A stretch of 37,884 bases of DNA from an uncultured Clostridia bacterium (GTDB lineage: Bacteria; Bacillota; Clostridia; Peptostreptococcales; Anaerovoracaceae), in assembly GCA_934256595.1 (NCBI GenBank), contig CAKQOW010000019.1:1-37884 (forward strand), read 5' to 3'. This document shows, one piece after another, positions 7,542-15,483 of this stretch (position 1 is the first letter of the stretch; each line of letters starts with the position of its first letter). The notes beneath the pieces were generated by a model. That model was not told the DNA's origin and ran no database searches. It saw only the letters and a list, made by a program, of their open reading frames with translations. Made by a program: the position numbers and the translations under genes.

Positions 7542-8696
7542 CTAAACAATCGTTGAGGCAATACTTTTCTTTAACTGCATATATGCCTCATATGCCGGAG
7601 TTGTTCCTTCAAGGAAACCGCTCTGGTATGCATCGCTCTTCTTAATATCGTTTCTTTTCAGTATATTTGATAGATTCTCTACTGTAATTCCGTTACGGTT
7701 TCGGGTAATAAATATACTGTCATTTCGATCATATTCATCAAGCAGCTCCGGATAATGTGTAGAGAAAATAAGGGTTCCGCCATTTTTGTTCAGCTTATCG
7801 TCCATAAAAAACCGCACCAGTGTTGTTACAATTTCTTTATTAAAATGATTCTCTATTTCATCCACAACAATATACCCACCGCTTTGCAATACTTCCTGTG
7901 CCAGTGTAAAAATAATCATTCCTTTTACCGTACCTGATGAAAGATAGTTATTAAGCTCTGCCGGATTATTCAGAAGAATCTCTTCTTTTCCTCTGAATTT
8001 CAAATGAATCATTGTCTTATTGTCATTTTCATCAAAATGCAGTTTCTCAATTGTCGGATCTAAAAATGTTATAACTTCTGCCGGGATATCCTCCGAAAAC
8101 GGGAGAATATTCTCATTCGTATATTTTAAAAGATTAACAATGTGCAAATGTTCTTTTGTCTTTTTGTTCCTGGCAATCATAATGCTTACATCCTCCGGCA
8201 AAAAATCCTCCTGGCCGCTTCTGACCATTACCGGCTCTCTTCCCTCAAAATCAAGCATAGACTTTCGAGTTGCAACCTCATCTGCACCTTTTGCCCACAA
8301 AGACTCTGAAACGATATTGTAGCTTATTCCTTCTGACTTGCTCTTTTGAGATGTAATAACTGTTTCCATACGACAAATCTCTTCTGTCTTTTCGGAAAAG
8401 AAATACAGATTTAATTTGACCTTTTCAGCATTCCCCAATATATCTCTGGTCTGTATGTGATTAATCGGCTCATTATTGATTATATCTAAAGCAAGAAGAA
8501 TAACCTTCAGGACAGATGTCTTTCCTGACGCATTGATACCTATAAAACCAATGGTGGAATTCATATAGATATTTGAGAATAACGGATATAGAATTTTCTT
8601 CTGCTCTTCGGCAACTCTCTGCTGCGCATAAAAAAACAACTCAAGTTTTTCCTTGAATAAAGGTAATCCTTCCGCTGTAATACAAAGAAGTTTCAT
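7542..8696 (-). CDS. AAA_15/AAA_21-type ATPase (SMC/ABC-like), candidate defence ATPase
   Basis: A 384-residue ATPase with Walker A GINASGKT (53-60), signature-like LSSGT (252-256), Walker B YIVVDE (275-280) and a switch His in STH (H314). This order is typical of the ABC/SMC-like 'AAA' proteins that head OLD, RloA and PARIS-type systems. The start is the ATG at 8694-8696 (MKLLCITAEG), because GGAGG sits five bases upstream; a TTG 21 bases earlier would read through that SD. A minus-strand promoter at 8751-8779 drives it, flanked by two copies of a 32-bp palindromic box. It forms an operon with the small TOPRIM-like gene. Confidence 0.8.
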   Translation of the reverse strand: MKLLCITAEGLPLFKEKLELFFYAQQRVAEEQKKILYPLFSNIYMNSTIGFIGINASGKTSVLKVILLALDIINNEPINHIQTRDILGNAEKVKLNLYFFSEKTEEICRMETVITSQKSKSEGISYNIVSESLWAKGADEVATRKSMLDFEGREPVMVRSGQEDFLPEDVSIMIARNKKTKEHLHIVNLLKYTNENILPFSEDIPAEVITFLDPTIEKLHFDENDNKTMIHLKFRGKEEILLNNPAELNNYLSSGTVKGMIIFTLAQEVLQSGGYIVVDEIENHFNKEIVTTLVRFFMDDKLNKNGGTLIFSTHYPELLDEYDRNDSIFITRNRNGITVENLSNILKRNDIKKSDAYQSGFLEGTTPAYEAYMQLKKSIASTIV

Positions 8697-8707
8697 ATTT
8701 ACCTCCG

Positions 8708-8739
8708 AATTTATCAACGGGTTCTCCGTTTTTATTTTT
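8708..8739. repeat. 32-bp palindromic box, copy 1
   Basis: AATTTATCAACGGGTT then C, then TCCGTTTTTATTTTT. It differs from copy 2 by one base and contains the interrupted palindrome AACGG-n5-CCGTT. Copy 1 lies between the -10 and the Shine-Dalgarno of the ATPase gene. Operator is the simplest reading. On the plus strand it looks terminator-like, but no plus-strand gene precedes it. Confidence 0.75.
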
Positions 8740-8750
8740 CATATATGGTT

Positions 8751-8779
8751 AGTATAACACCGTATATGAAATTTATCAA
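8751..8779 (-). promoter_or_regulatory. Promoter of the ATPase/TOPRIM-like operon
   Basis: Minus-strand TTGATA (8779-8774), 17-base spacer, TATACT (8756-8751). The -35 lies inside repeat copy 2. Between the two boxes, TTCATATATGG (8738-8748) and CCGTATATGAA (8760-8770) form an imperfect inverted repeat centred on the -10. Confidence 0.6.
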
Positions 8780-8801
8780 CGGGTTTTCCGTTTTTATTTT
8801 T
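8770..8801. repeat. 32-bp palindromic box, copy 2
   Basis: Second copy, offset 62 bp from the first with one mismatch (T for C at position 17). It covers the -35 of the minus-strand ATPase promoter. Two boxes bracketing one promoter suggest cooperative repression. Confidence 0.75.
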
Positions 8802-8855
8802 TACAACAACAGATTTAAAGCTAATAATTGCATACGCAAATAATTTTCACCTATA

Positions 8856-8884
8856 TTGACAAACTACTTCTATGGAAGTATAGT
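8856..8884 (+). promoter_or_regulatory. Sigma-A promoter of the toxin-antitoxin operon
   Basis: TTGACA (8856-8861), 17-base spacer, TATAGT (8879-8884); near-consensus. Confidence 0.7.
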
Positions 8885-8911
8885 ATATAATATAACTCTG
8901 TAGAAGTATAG
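8865..8911 (+). promoter_or_regulatory. Operator-like repeats in the toxin-antitoxin promoter
   Basis: Perfect inverted repeat TACTTC-TATG-GAAGTA (8865-8880) in the spacer, overlapping the -10. The element GAAGTATAG occurs there (8875-8883) and again at 8903-8911, 28 bp downstream near the expected transcript start. This fits autorepression by the Xre antitoxin, which is inferred. Confidence 0.5.
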
Positions 8912-8921
8912 GAGATGTTTT

Positions 8922-9599
8922 ATGAGCAATCTAACCATATATCACGGTTCTTCCGAGATTATTGAAAATCCCGAATACCGCAAAGGCACTGTATATAATG
9001 ATTACGGACAGGGATTTTACTGCACTGAGCATATAGAACTGGCAAAGGAATGGGCCTGCACTGAAAGCACAGACGGTTTTGTCAGCAAATATGAAATTGA
9101 TATATCCTCACTTAATATTTTGAACCTGTCATCAGAGGAATATACTATTCTTCACTGGCTGGCGCTCCTTATGAACAACCGGCAAGTACGCCTGTCCACA
9201 CCCATTATGAAAAAAGGTGCGCAATGGCTGTATGAGAACTTTCTGCCCGATATTACCGGCTGCGATGTAATTATCGGCTACAGAGCCGATGACTCATATT
9301 TTTCCTTTGCACGTGCCTTTGTCAATAATGAAATTTCACTAAAACAGCTGTCATATGCAATGCGCCTTGGAAACCTCGGTGAACAATTTGTCTTAAAAAG
9401 CAGTAAAGCCTTTGACTGCATCAGGTTTACTTCATACGAGCCTGCAGACAGCACTATATACTATACCCTGCGAAAAGCCAGAGATGAAGAAGCCAGAAAC
9501 GCATTTTTTGCAGAACTTGAAAATGATGATGCAGACGGTATTTTTATGAGAGATATTACACGTGAGGAGATAAAAGCCGATGATTTACGCTTACGATGA
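8922..9599 (+). CDS. DUF3990 ADP-ribosyltransferase-like protein, probable toxin
   Basis: A 225-residue protein with the DUF3990 pattern: IYHGSSEII (4-12), YGQGFYCTEHIELAKEWA (28-45), a central WL..LMNNR segment, CDVIIGYRADDSYF (about 124-137) and a late EQFVL strand near S-K-A. DUF3990 has been related to the ADP-ribosyltransferase fold; the YHGS and GFYCT segments would line the NAD pocket. AGGAG lies seven bases before the ATG. The stop overlaps the downstream Xre gene by 20 bases, the compact arrangement of toxin-antitoxin pairs. Toxin status and target are inferred; the target is unknown. Confidence 0.7.
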   Translation: MSNLTIYHGSSEIIENPEYRKGTVYNDYGQGFYCTEHIELAKEWACTESTDGFVSKYEIDISSLNILNLSSEEYTILHWLALLMNNRQVRLSTPIMKKGAQWLYENFLPDITGCDVIIGYRADDSYFSFARAFVNNEISLKQLSYAMRLGNLGEQFVLKSSKAFDCIRFTSYEPADSTIYYTLRKARDEEARNAFFAELENDDADGIFMRDITREEIKADDLRLR

Positions 9600-10218
9600 A
9601 ATATATTTAGACGATGCTATGAAAAACCTCGGTGAAGCCGCAGATTATGCTGCCAGCTGCTGCAATTTAAATATTGATACATTCTTTGAGCTGTTCATAG
9701 CAACAGGTATCGCCTCTCAGTTTGAAAAAGGCAACCCCAGATTTGTATCCGGATTTTCAGGAACAGAGCTTGTATGTGAGATTATTGACAAAGCAGGACT
9801 TGAAATGACTCTGCCTCCGCCTCAGATTGAATATGATTATTCATCATCTTACTGGTGCGGCTGGATTATTGCATATTACCAGTGGCGCACAGGCAAAAGC
9901 TTTAAAAACATTATTTCAAAGTTCTCTGCAGGAGAAATAGAAAACACCTACCCTGCCCTGCACGAAGCCTCAGAAATAAAGGCATTTGATACGTTAAACA
10001 GAATTCTTGAAATGAAAGCCACTGCATCCAGGCTGCAGATTTTAAGAAAGAACTGCGGTCTTTCTCAAAAATCCCTTTCAGAAAAATCAGGTGTAAATTT
10101 AAGAACACTGCAGCAGTACGAAATCAGAGCAAAGGATATAAATAAGGCTGCGGTAGAAACTCTTTTTTCTATTTCAAAGGTACTCGGCTGCAGCATTACA
10201 GATCTAATGGAAATTTAG
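9580..10218 (+). CDS. Xre-family helix-turn-helix protein, probable antitoxin
   Basis: A 212-residue protein with an N-terminal domain (1-140) containing YWCGWIIAYYQWRTGKSF and YPALHEASE, a combination I recall from proteins encoded beside DUF3990 genes, and a C-terminal HTH (about 148-212: SRLQILRKNCGLSQKSLSEKSGV). The HTH would bind the operator-like repeats at 8865-8911; the N-terminal part would neutralise the partner. It starts within the toxin gene, preceded by GAGGAG, so translation is coupled. The gene order (toxin first) departs from classical antitoxin-first modules. Confidence 0.7.
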   Translation: MIYAYDEIYLDDAMKNLGEAADYAASCCNLNIDTFFELFIATGIASQFEKGNPRFVSGFSGTELVCEIIDKAGLEMTLPPPQIEYDYSSSYWCGWIIAYYQWRTGKSFKNIISKFSAGEIENTYPALHEASEIKAFDTLNRILEMKATASRLQILRKNCGLSQKSLSEKSGVNLRTLQQYEIRAKDINKAAVETLFSISKVLGCSITDLMEI

Positions 10219-10255
10219 CATCTCTACAGTAAAGCTATATCCATACCCGACATAT

Positions 10256-10298
10256 TATCTGCATCATAACCAGCACAAATGATGCAGATATTTGTTTT
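10256..10298 (+). terminator. Terminator of the toxin-antitoxin operon
   Basis: A perfect 12-bp inverted repeat TATCTGCATCAT (10256-10267) / ATGATGCAGATA (10279-10290), then TTTGTTTT. On the opposite strand no T run follows, so it serves the plus-strand operon. Confidence 0.8.
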
Positions 10299-10314
10299 AA
10301 AACTATACATGGTC

Positions 10315-11697
10315 TCATCGCTTCCTGCCGAATTTCTCACCTGTAAGCCTGAACACCGTTCCCGACAGCAGAAGCAGAGATATAAGGTTTGGAATAACCA
10401 TAAGACCGTTAAAGGTATCCGAAATATCCCATACAATACCCATATCCATAACTGCCCCCAGCACCGCAACTAACGAATATACGATGAAAAACGGTCTTAC
10501 GGTTCTGCTTCCGAACAGGAACTCCATAAACCGCGAGCCGTACAGTCCCCAGCCTATTACCGTAGAGAAAGCAAAGCAGCACAGAGCCGCTGCCGTAAAT
10601 ATTGAGGCCCAGTTTCCGTAAAGTGAAACAAACCCCGAAATCGTAAGCTCCGCTCCTGCCGGTTTCCCGTACTGAATATATTCATTGCCGCACAGAGTCA
10701 CAAGCGCCGTAAGAGTACATATTATTATCGTGCAGAACACCTCGAATATACCGAACATTCCCTGCCTTACAGGGTCATCTGTATCAGCGCAGGCATGAGC
10801 TATGGAGCCTGTGCCAAGTCCCGCTTCATTTGTGAATATCCCTCTTGAAACACCCTTGCGCATACATAAAAACACGCTTCCGACAGCGCCTCCCGTTGCA
10901 GCCTGCGGATTAAAGGCCCCTGATATGATACTTTTAAATGCATCAGGCACACCGTCAATATTAAAAATAACTACGCCAAGAGCCATAAAAATATAGAAAA
11001 GAGCCATAACCGGCACCAGCTTCTCCGTAACACGCCCTATCCTCTGCACTCCGCCCAGCAGCACAGCTGCAACAAACAGCGCAATTAAAATTCCCAAAAC
11101 AAGATTAAGTATACCGTGGCTGCTCTCTGCGCTGTCTGATATTCCGTCTATCGCCGTATTCACGGCAGTCACTATAGTATTCACCTGTGTTGCATTTCCT
11201 GTTCCCGCAACCGCCAGTACACCAAATGCAGAATACAGGTACGCCAGCCATATCCACCTGTGTGAAAGTCCGTTGCGTATGTTATACATGGGACCGCCCG
11301 CAAGCTCTCCGTCTGCTCCTCTCGACCTGTAAAATACAGCGAGGCTCACCTCTGCAAATTTAGTGCACATTCCAAGAAACGCAGAGCACCACATCCAGAA
11401 AACAGCCCCCGGCCCGCCTATAGCTATAGCCCCTGCAACTCCCGCTATGCTTCCGGTTCCTATTGTCCCCGCAAGAGCGGTACATACAGCCTGAAACGGA
11501 GAGATAGACCCCTTGCCTGTCTCTTGCCTGTCAAATAGCCTGCCGAAAATCTGAGCTATGGCATACGGTAATTTCCTCACCTGTATGAATCCCGTTCCTA
11601 TAGTAAGATAAACACCTGCGGCTATAATACATATCATGGCAGGCAGTCCCCATACAAATTCATTTATAACTGCATTAATCTCCGCAACGATCTCCAT
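10315..11697 (-). CDS. Sodium:alanine (amino acid carrier) symporter, AgcS family
   Basis: A 460-residue polytopic membrane protein with the AgcS/AlsT hallmarks GTGSIAGVAGAIAIGGPGA, GGPMYNIRNGL and the late GLGTGSIAHA segment; about ten to eleven membrane helices. Members import alanine, glycine or glutamine with Na+. The start is taken at the ATG 11695-11697 (MEIVAEINAV), five bases after AGGAGG; an upstream GTG would include that SD. Divergent from the PI-PLC-like gene and convergent with the toxin-antitoxin operon. Substrate not predictable from sequence by eye. Confidence 0.92.
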   Translation of the reverse strand: MEIVAEINAVINEFVWGLPAMICIIAAGVYLTIGTGFIQVRKLPYAIAQIFGRLFDRQETGKGSISPFQAVCTALAGTIGTGSIAGVAGAIAIGGPGAVFWMWCSAFLGMCTKFAEVSLAVFYRSRGADGELAGGPMYNIRNGLSHRWIWLAYLYSAFGVLAVAGTGNATQVNTIVTAVNTAIDGISDSAESSHGILNLVLGILIALFVAAVLLGGVQRIGRVTEKLVPVMALFYIFMALGVVIFNIDGVPDAFKSIISGAFNPQAATGGAVGSVFLCMRKGVSRGIFTNEAGLGTGSIAHACADTDDPVRQGMFGIFEVFCTIIICTLTALVTLCGNEYIQYGKPAGAELTISGFVSLYGNWASIFTAAALCCFAFSTVIGWGLYGSRFMEFLFGSRTVRPFFIVYSLVAVLGAVMDMGIVWDISDTFNGLMVIPNLISLLLLSGTVFRLTGEKFGRKR

Positions 11698-11806
11698 AAC
11701 AGCCTCCTGCTTCACAACTATATATATTATTCTTTCCTGATTGTATTATTCATATTATGTATACATGCAAATAATTATTTTAACCGCTTTACTTCTGTAA
11801 TATATG

Positions 11807-11815
11807 TGATATAAT
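11807..11815 (+). promoter_or_regulatory. Extended -10 promoter of the PI-PLC-like gene
   Basis: TGATATAAT (11807-11815) with a weak -35 (CTTTAC near 11787). Predicted leader about 45 bases; GGGAGGG precedes the ATG at 11866. Confidence 0.5.
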
Positions 11816-11865
11816 CGTGTAGACTTAATGCAAGTTAAATCACAATCAACAAATGGGAGGGAATT

Positions 11866-14358
11866 ATGAAATTGAAAAACATTTTCGCAGCGGTGCTTGC
11901 ACTTGTTTTCTGTCTGAGCAGTCTTACTGTATATGCAGACACTTCAGGCTCCGGCGACGGCACGAAAGTCACCGATATGACTACAGGCAAGCTGATGTTT
12001 ATTACTCTGCAGGAGAATACCAGCCTCAGATGGAATGTAAACGGCAATGCAGAGAAAAGCAACGTACTTCATCTTGATACAGCAAACGGCTCAAACTGCA
12101 ACTTCAGATTTGACCACATCGGCAGCGGCTGGTACGGCATCAAGCATATCAGATCAGGCGGTACCGACTATTTCGCAGATATAGAGGACAAGAGCAAGAG
12201 CGAGGGCAAGGTGCTGCATCTCTGGGAGTCAAATGACAGCAAGGTTGCCGGAAACGATCACCGTCAGTTTGCTTTCTACTATATAGGCGATGATGCCCAC
12301 GGCAACAAGCAGTACTACATACAGAACAAAAACAGCGGTCTGTGGGTAGGTGTTGAGGACACTGACAAAAACGGCAAGCCAAGTGTTCACGACAAAATCA
12401 TTCAGACCGGCAAATCAAAAAGAAAAGTATGGATAATCACTTCCAGCGTAGTTCCTCTAACAGGAGCGGAATCCGAAAATATGACAAAGAGCAGTCAGAA
12501 TGACATATGCGAAATTTTCAAGTTCGGAACTATCAAGGCTGTAAACAGAGTCCTTGACTCCAGCATACCCGGAACTCATATACACCTTCATCAGGTAGGC
12601 ACCAGCAACAAATGGGCTCTTCAATGGAATGAAGAATACAGGGCCTACAAAATACTGGCGATGACAGAAGGCGAAAAATACGTGGAGCTTGCCTGGGATA
12701 TTGAGGGCGAAAGCGGCAAAGACAAGGCTATGCTAAATGTATGGACTGATGATGATTTTGATAAGAACTACAACACCAGCCAGCTGTGGCGTTTCTTCAG
12801 GCAAAGTGACGGAAGCTACAAAATACAGAATGCCCGCACAGGTAAATTCGTAGGACTCTATGCAGGCGCGGAATCACTCTGGCAGGACAGCAACGGTACT
12901 AAATTTGAAATAGATGTTTTTGCAAACAAAAATGACAGGATTTCATATGCCTATTCACAGGACTGGATGGCAGACCTGCCTGACAATGCGCTTCTTTCAT
13001 CAGTAAATCTGCCGGGAAGCCACGATACCGGCACAGCATCAGTCGTTGAGGACTTTGTGGCACAGTTCTCCATCACTTCATGCCAGAAATATTACTATGA
13101 GGAGCAGTTAAATATAGGGGTAAGAAGCTTTGATATACGCTGTAATGCGCAAAAAGACAAGGCCTCCCCTGAAGATGTAAGAATTGTACACGGTGACAAA
13201 AAATGGGCCTGCAGTGACAGAAACGGCGACCCGCTCACACTAAAAAACATACTCGATGAAAGTGTACGCTTCCTTAACGAGCATCCTACAGAATCAATAG
13301 TTATGATGGTAAAGCCCGACGACGGAAGTACTGAGGGGCTGGCAAGAGCAGTAGGCAGCTTTATCAAGAAAGAGGTTGCAAAAGGAAACAGCTGCCGCGT
13401 ATGGACCGGCAACGATATACCGTCAATCAAAGAAGCCCGCGGCAAAATAGTTTTCATACGCAGATATGATATTGATACTAATAAATACAATCCGGCTGAT
13501 GACAATCTTGACGAGCGCTGGTTTGGTATCAACCTGTCAAACTGGGACGACTATTCCTACGGTGACTATAAATATGCTATTAAAATCTACGGCAAAGACA
13601 AATTCGGTACATCTGTATATGCACAGGACGCATATAACGAGTATTCAACAACCAAGCTGAAATATATAGAGGGAACATTTGCGCAGACCACAGGCGCTGA
13701 CAAATCTCACCCTATACCTTCCGATGCGTGGATATTCAACTACACCAGCTGTGCTGTAGGACGTCCTCTGGAGCTTACAAGCATAATCAATCCTATACTG
13801 TTTGAAGACAAATTCGGCAGCGATGGCAAGGGCTATATCGACAACAGAAGACTCGGTATGGTAATGCTCAATTTCCTTGACAGACCTATGAGCAGACTCA
13901 TATACGAAACAAACTTCAAAAACAGCAATTTCATGGTTGCAAAAGCAGACGTGCCGACAACTGTAAGCCTTGTTCGCGGACAGAAGCTTTCACAGGCCAA
14001 GCTGGCAGGACACAGCAGAGAAGGCAAATGGATATTTGCAGACGGTAACTATGTTCCGACTGTCAAAGACTTCAAAACCGGCAAGACTTTCAAGCTGAGA
14101 TTTATACCGTCAGACAGTCGTCTGCAGGGCTTTGAAAGAGAAGTTACAATAACAGACTTCAAGTACGCAGGCAAGACTGACAATAATATTAAAAACGACA
14201 GCAGCAAAACAGACACAGACAAAACCAAAGCTGCTAGGGCTGATGCTCCAAAGACATCAGACGATATACACAGAACTGTCGTTATACTCTCATTACTGGC
14301 AGCTATATCTGCAATTGGACTTGGTATTTCGGCATTAACCTTCAGAAGAAAATATTAG
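11866..14358 (+). CDS. Secreted, probably cell-wall-anchored PI-PLC-like phosphodiesterase with beta-trefoil-like repeats
   Basis: An 830-residue exported protein. A signal peptide spans residues 1-24 (cut after VYA). Residues about 30-200 and 215-355 are two copies of a ricin-type-like segment rich in W/Q motifs (QYYIQNKNSGLWVGVE; SYKIQNARTGKFVGL). The PI-PLC X-like domain follows: GSHDT (H386, D387), GVRSFDIR (R425) and VHG (H442), the spacing of bacterial PI-PLC catalytic residues. A C-terminal domain of unknown type leads to APKTSDD, a hydrophobic helix and a basic RRKY tail, a sortase-type signal with a PKTS variant. Own promoter and terminator. It likely cleaves inositol phospholipids or GPI-like anchors at the cell surface; the substrate is not shown. 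Confidence 0.82.
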   Translation: MKLKNIFAAVLALVFCLSSLTVYADTSGSGDGTKVTDMTTGKLMFITLQENTSLRWNVNGNAEKSNVLHLDTANGSNCNFRFDHIGSGWYGIKHIRSGGTDYFADIEDKSKSEGKVLHLWESNDSKVAGNDHRQFAFYYIGDDAHGNKQYYIQNKNSGLWVGVEDTDKNGKPSVHDKIIQTGKSKRKVWIITSSVVPLTGAESENMTKSSQNDICEIFKFGTIKAVNRVLDSSIPGTHIHLHQVGTSNKWALQWNEEYRAYKILAMTEGEKYVELAWDIEGESGKDKAMLNVWTDDDFDKNYNTSQLWRFFRQSDGSYKIQNARTGKFVGLYAGAESLWQDSNGTKFEIDVFANKNDRISYAYSQDWMADLPDNALLSSVNLPGSHDTGTASVVEDFVAQFSITSCQKYYYEEQLNIGVRSFDIRCNAQKDKASPEDVRIVHGDKKWACSDRNGDPLTLKNILDESVRFLNEHPTESIVMMVKPDDGSTEGLARAVGSFIKKEVAKGNSCRVWTGNDIPSIKEARGKIVFIRRYDIDTNKYNPADDNLDERWFGINLSNWDDYSYGDYKYAIKIYGKDKFGTSVYAQDAYNEYSTTKLKYIEGTFAQTTGADKSHPIPSDAWIFNYTSCAVGRPLELTSIINPILFEDKFGSDGKGYIDNRRLGMVMLNFLDRPMSRLIYETNFKNSNFMVAKADVPTTVSLVRGQKLSQAKLAGHSREGKWIFADGNYVPTVKDFKTGKTFKLRFIPSDSRLQGFEREVTITDFKYAGKTDNNIKNDSSKTDTDKTKAARADAPKTSDDIHRTVVILSLLAAISAIGLGISALTFRRKY

Positions 14359-14401
14359 ACATCGTCAATACACAATTTATCTGAATCGGTAATTGCAAAC
14401 T

Positions 14402-14447
14402 CTCCGGAGCCTGCTCTGTATGCAGGTTTCGGGGATTTTGGCTTTTT
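14402..14447 (+). terminator. Terminator after the PI-PLC-like gene
   Basis: A 13-bp stem (14402-14414 with 14422-14434, four G-T wobbles) followed by TTTT and a second T5 run. Confidence 0.8.
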
Positions 14448-14461
14448 GCGGATTTTCACCC

Positions 14462-14490
14462 TTTACACCTATGCAAAATAGTGCTAGAAT
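14462..14490 (+). promoter_or_regulatory. Promoter of the pantothenate operon
   Basis: TTTACA (14462-14467), 17-base spacer, TAGAAT (14485-14490) preceded by TG (extended -10). Leaves a leader of about 130 nt before the first gene, with small stems TCAGAA/TTCTGA (14514-14539) and TCCG/CGGA (14569-14582). Confidence 0.65.
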
Positions 14491-14627
14491 TACTAATTGG
14501 AAAGTAAACTTTTTCAGAATATAAGGATGGCATTTCTGATTAATCGAAAACTGTACCTAAATTTAAACTCCGCTCAAACGGAATAAAAACCGCATCATCT
14601 GCACACATATATAAGAGAGGTGATAAG

Positions 14628-15479
14628 ATGAAGACAGGTTTTATTGGAGCAGGAAAAGTCGGCTTTACTTTAGGCAAATTTTTTGCAGAAAACAATATTC
14701 AGGTGACCGGTTACTACAGCCGGCGCAAAGAATCAGCAAAAGATGCGGCAGCATTTACCGGAACAACTCAATATGACAGCATTGGCCAATTAGTTCAGGA
14801 TTCCGATGCGGTTTTTTTAACAGTTCCAGACAGCGCTATATCTTCGGTTTTTGAAGAATTAAAAGAGTTTGATCTTACCGGCAGGCTTATCTGTCACTGC
14901 AGCGGTGCAATGACAGCCAAAGAAGCCTTTCCCGGCATTAAAGATACAGGTGCATACGGTTATTCTATCCATCCACTGTTTCCTATTCACAGTAAGTACG
15001 ATACTTACAGGGAACTTGCGGGTGCTTTTTTTTGCCTTGAGGGCGACAGATTCTATATCGACTACTGGTATGAAACACTGAAGTCACTTGGTGTAAATGT
15101 AAAAGCAATAGCCTCAGAAGTCAAGGTTAAATATCATGCAGCCTGCACCATCAGCAGCAATCTTGTATGCGCTCTGGTTCAGGAAAGCCTTAATCTTATG
15201 GAAACCTGCGGGTTTACCAGAAGCAGCGCGCTGGAAGCGCTTACCCCGCTTATAGAGTGCAATATACGAAACATATTGAAAGAAGGACCTGTCAACGCAC
15301 TTACGGGTCCTGTAGAGAGAAATGACGTCTCAACAGTACAGAAGCATCTGGGCTGCTTCCTTACGCAGACAGAAGAAAACCTGTACAGGGATCTCTCCCG
15401 CGAGCTTATCAAGGTCGCAGAGGAAAAGAACTCTCACATCAATTATTCTGAACTGAAAAATATGCTTAACGAGGAGTAA
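14628..15479 (+). CDS. Rossmann-like/DUF2520 protein, probable ketopantoate reductase (PanG-type)
   Basis: A 283-residue oxidoreductase with an N-terminal NAD(P) fold, GxGxxG at G7-G12 (FIGAGKVG), and a C-terminal helical DUF2520 domain with KVKYHAACTISSN and LTGPVERND. It begins an operon with panB and panC, where a ketopantoate reductase is otherwise missing. I recall PanG as an alternative ketopantoate reductase; that it belongs to this family is from memory and should be checked. The expected role is NAD(P)H reduction of ketopantoate to pantoate. AGAGAGGTG precedes the ATG. Its last codons carry the SD of panB. Confidence 0.75.
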   Translation: MKTGFIGAGKVGFTLGKFFAENNIQVTGYYSRRKESAKDAAAFTGTTQYDSIGQLVQDSDAVFLTVPDSAISSVFEELKEFDLTGRLICHCSGAMTAKEAFPGIKDTGAYGYSIHPLFPIHSKYDTYRELAGAFFCLEGDRFYIDYWYETLKSLGVNVKAIASEVKVKYHAACTISSNLVCALVQESLNLMETCGFTRSSALEALTPLIECNIRNILKEGPVNALTGPVERNDVSTVQKHLGCFLTQTEENLYRDLSRELIKVAEEKNSHINYSELKNMLNEE

Positions 15480-15483
15480 CACA

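Noticed and set aside
8708..8801. CRISPR-like repeat pair
   Set aside because: Only two copies, placed around a promoter and palindromic; no array and no cas genes in the window.
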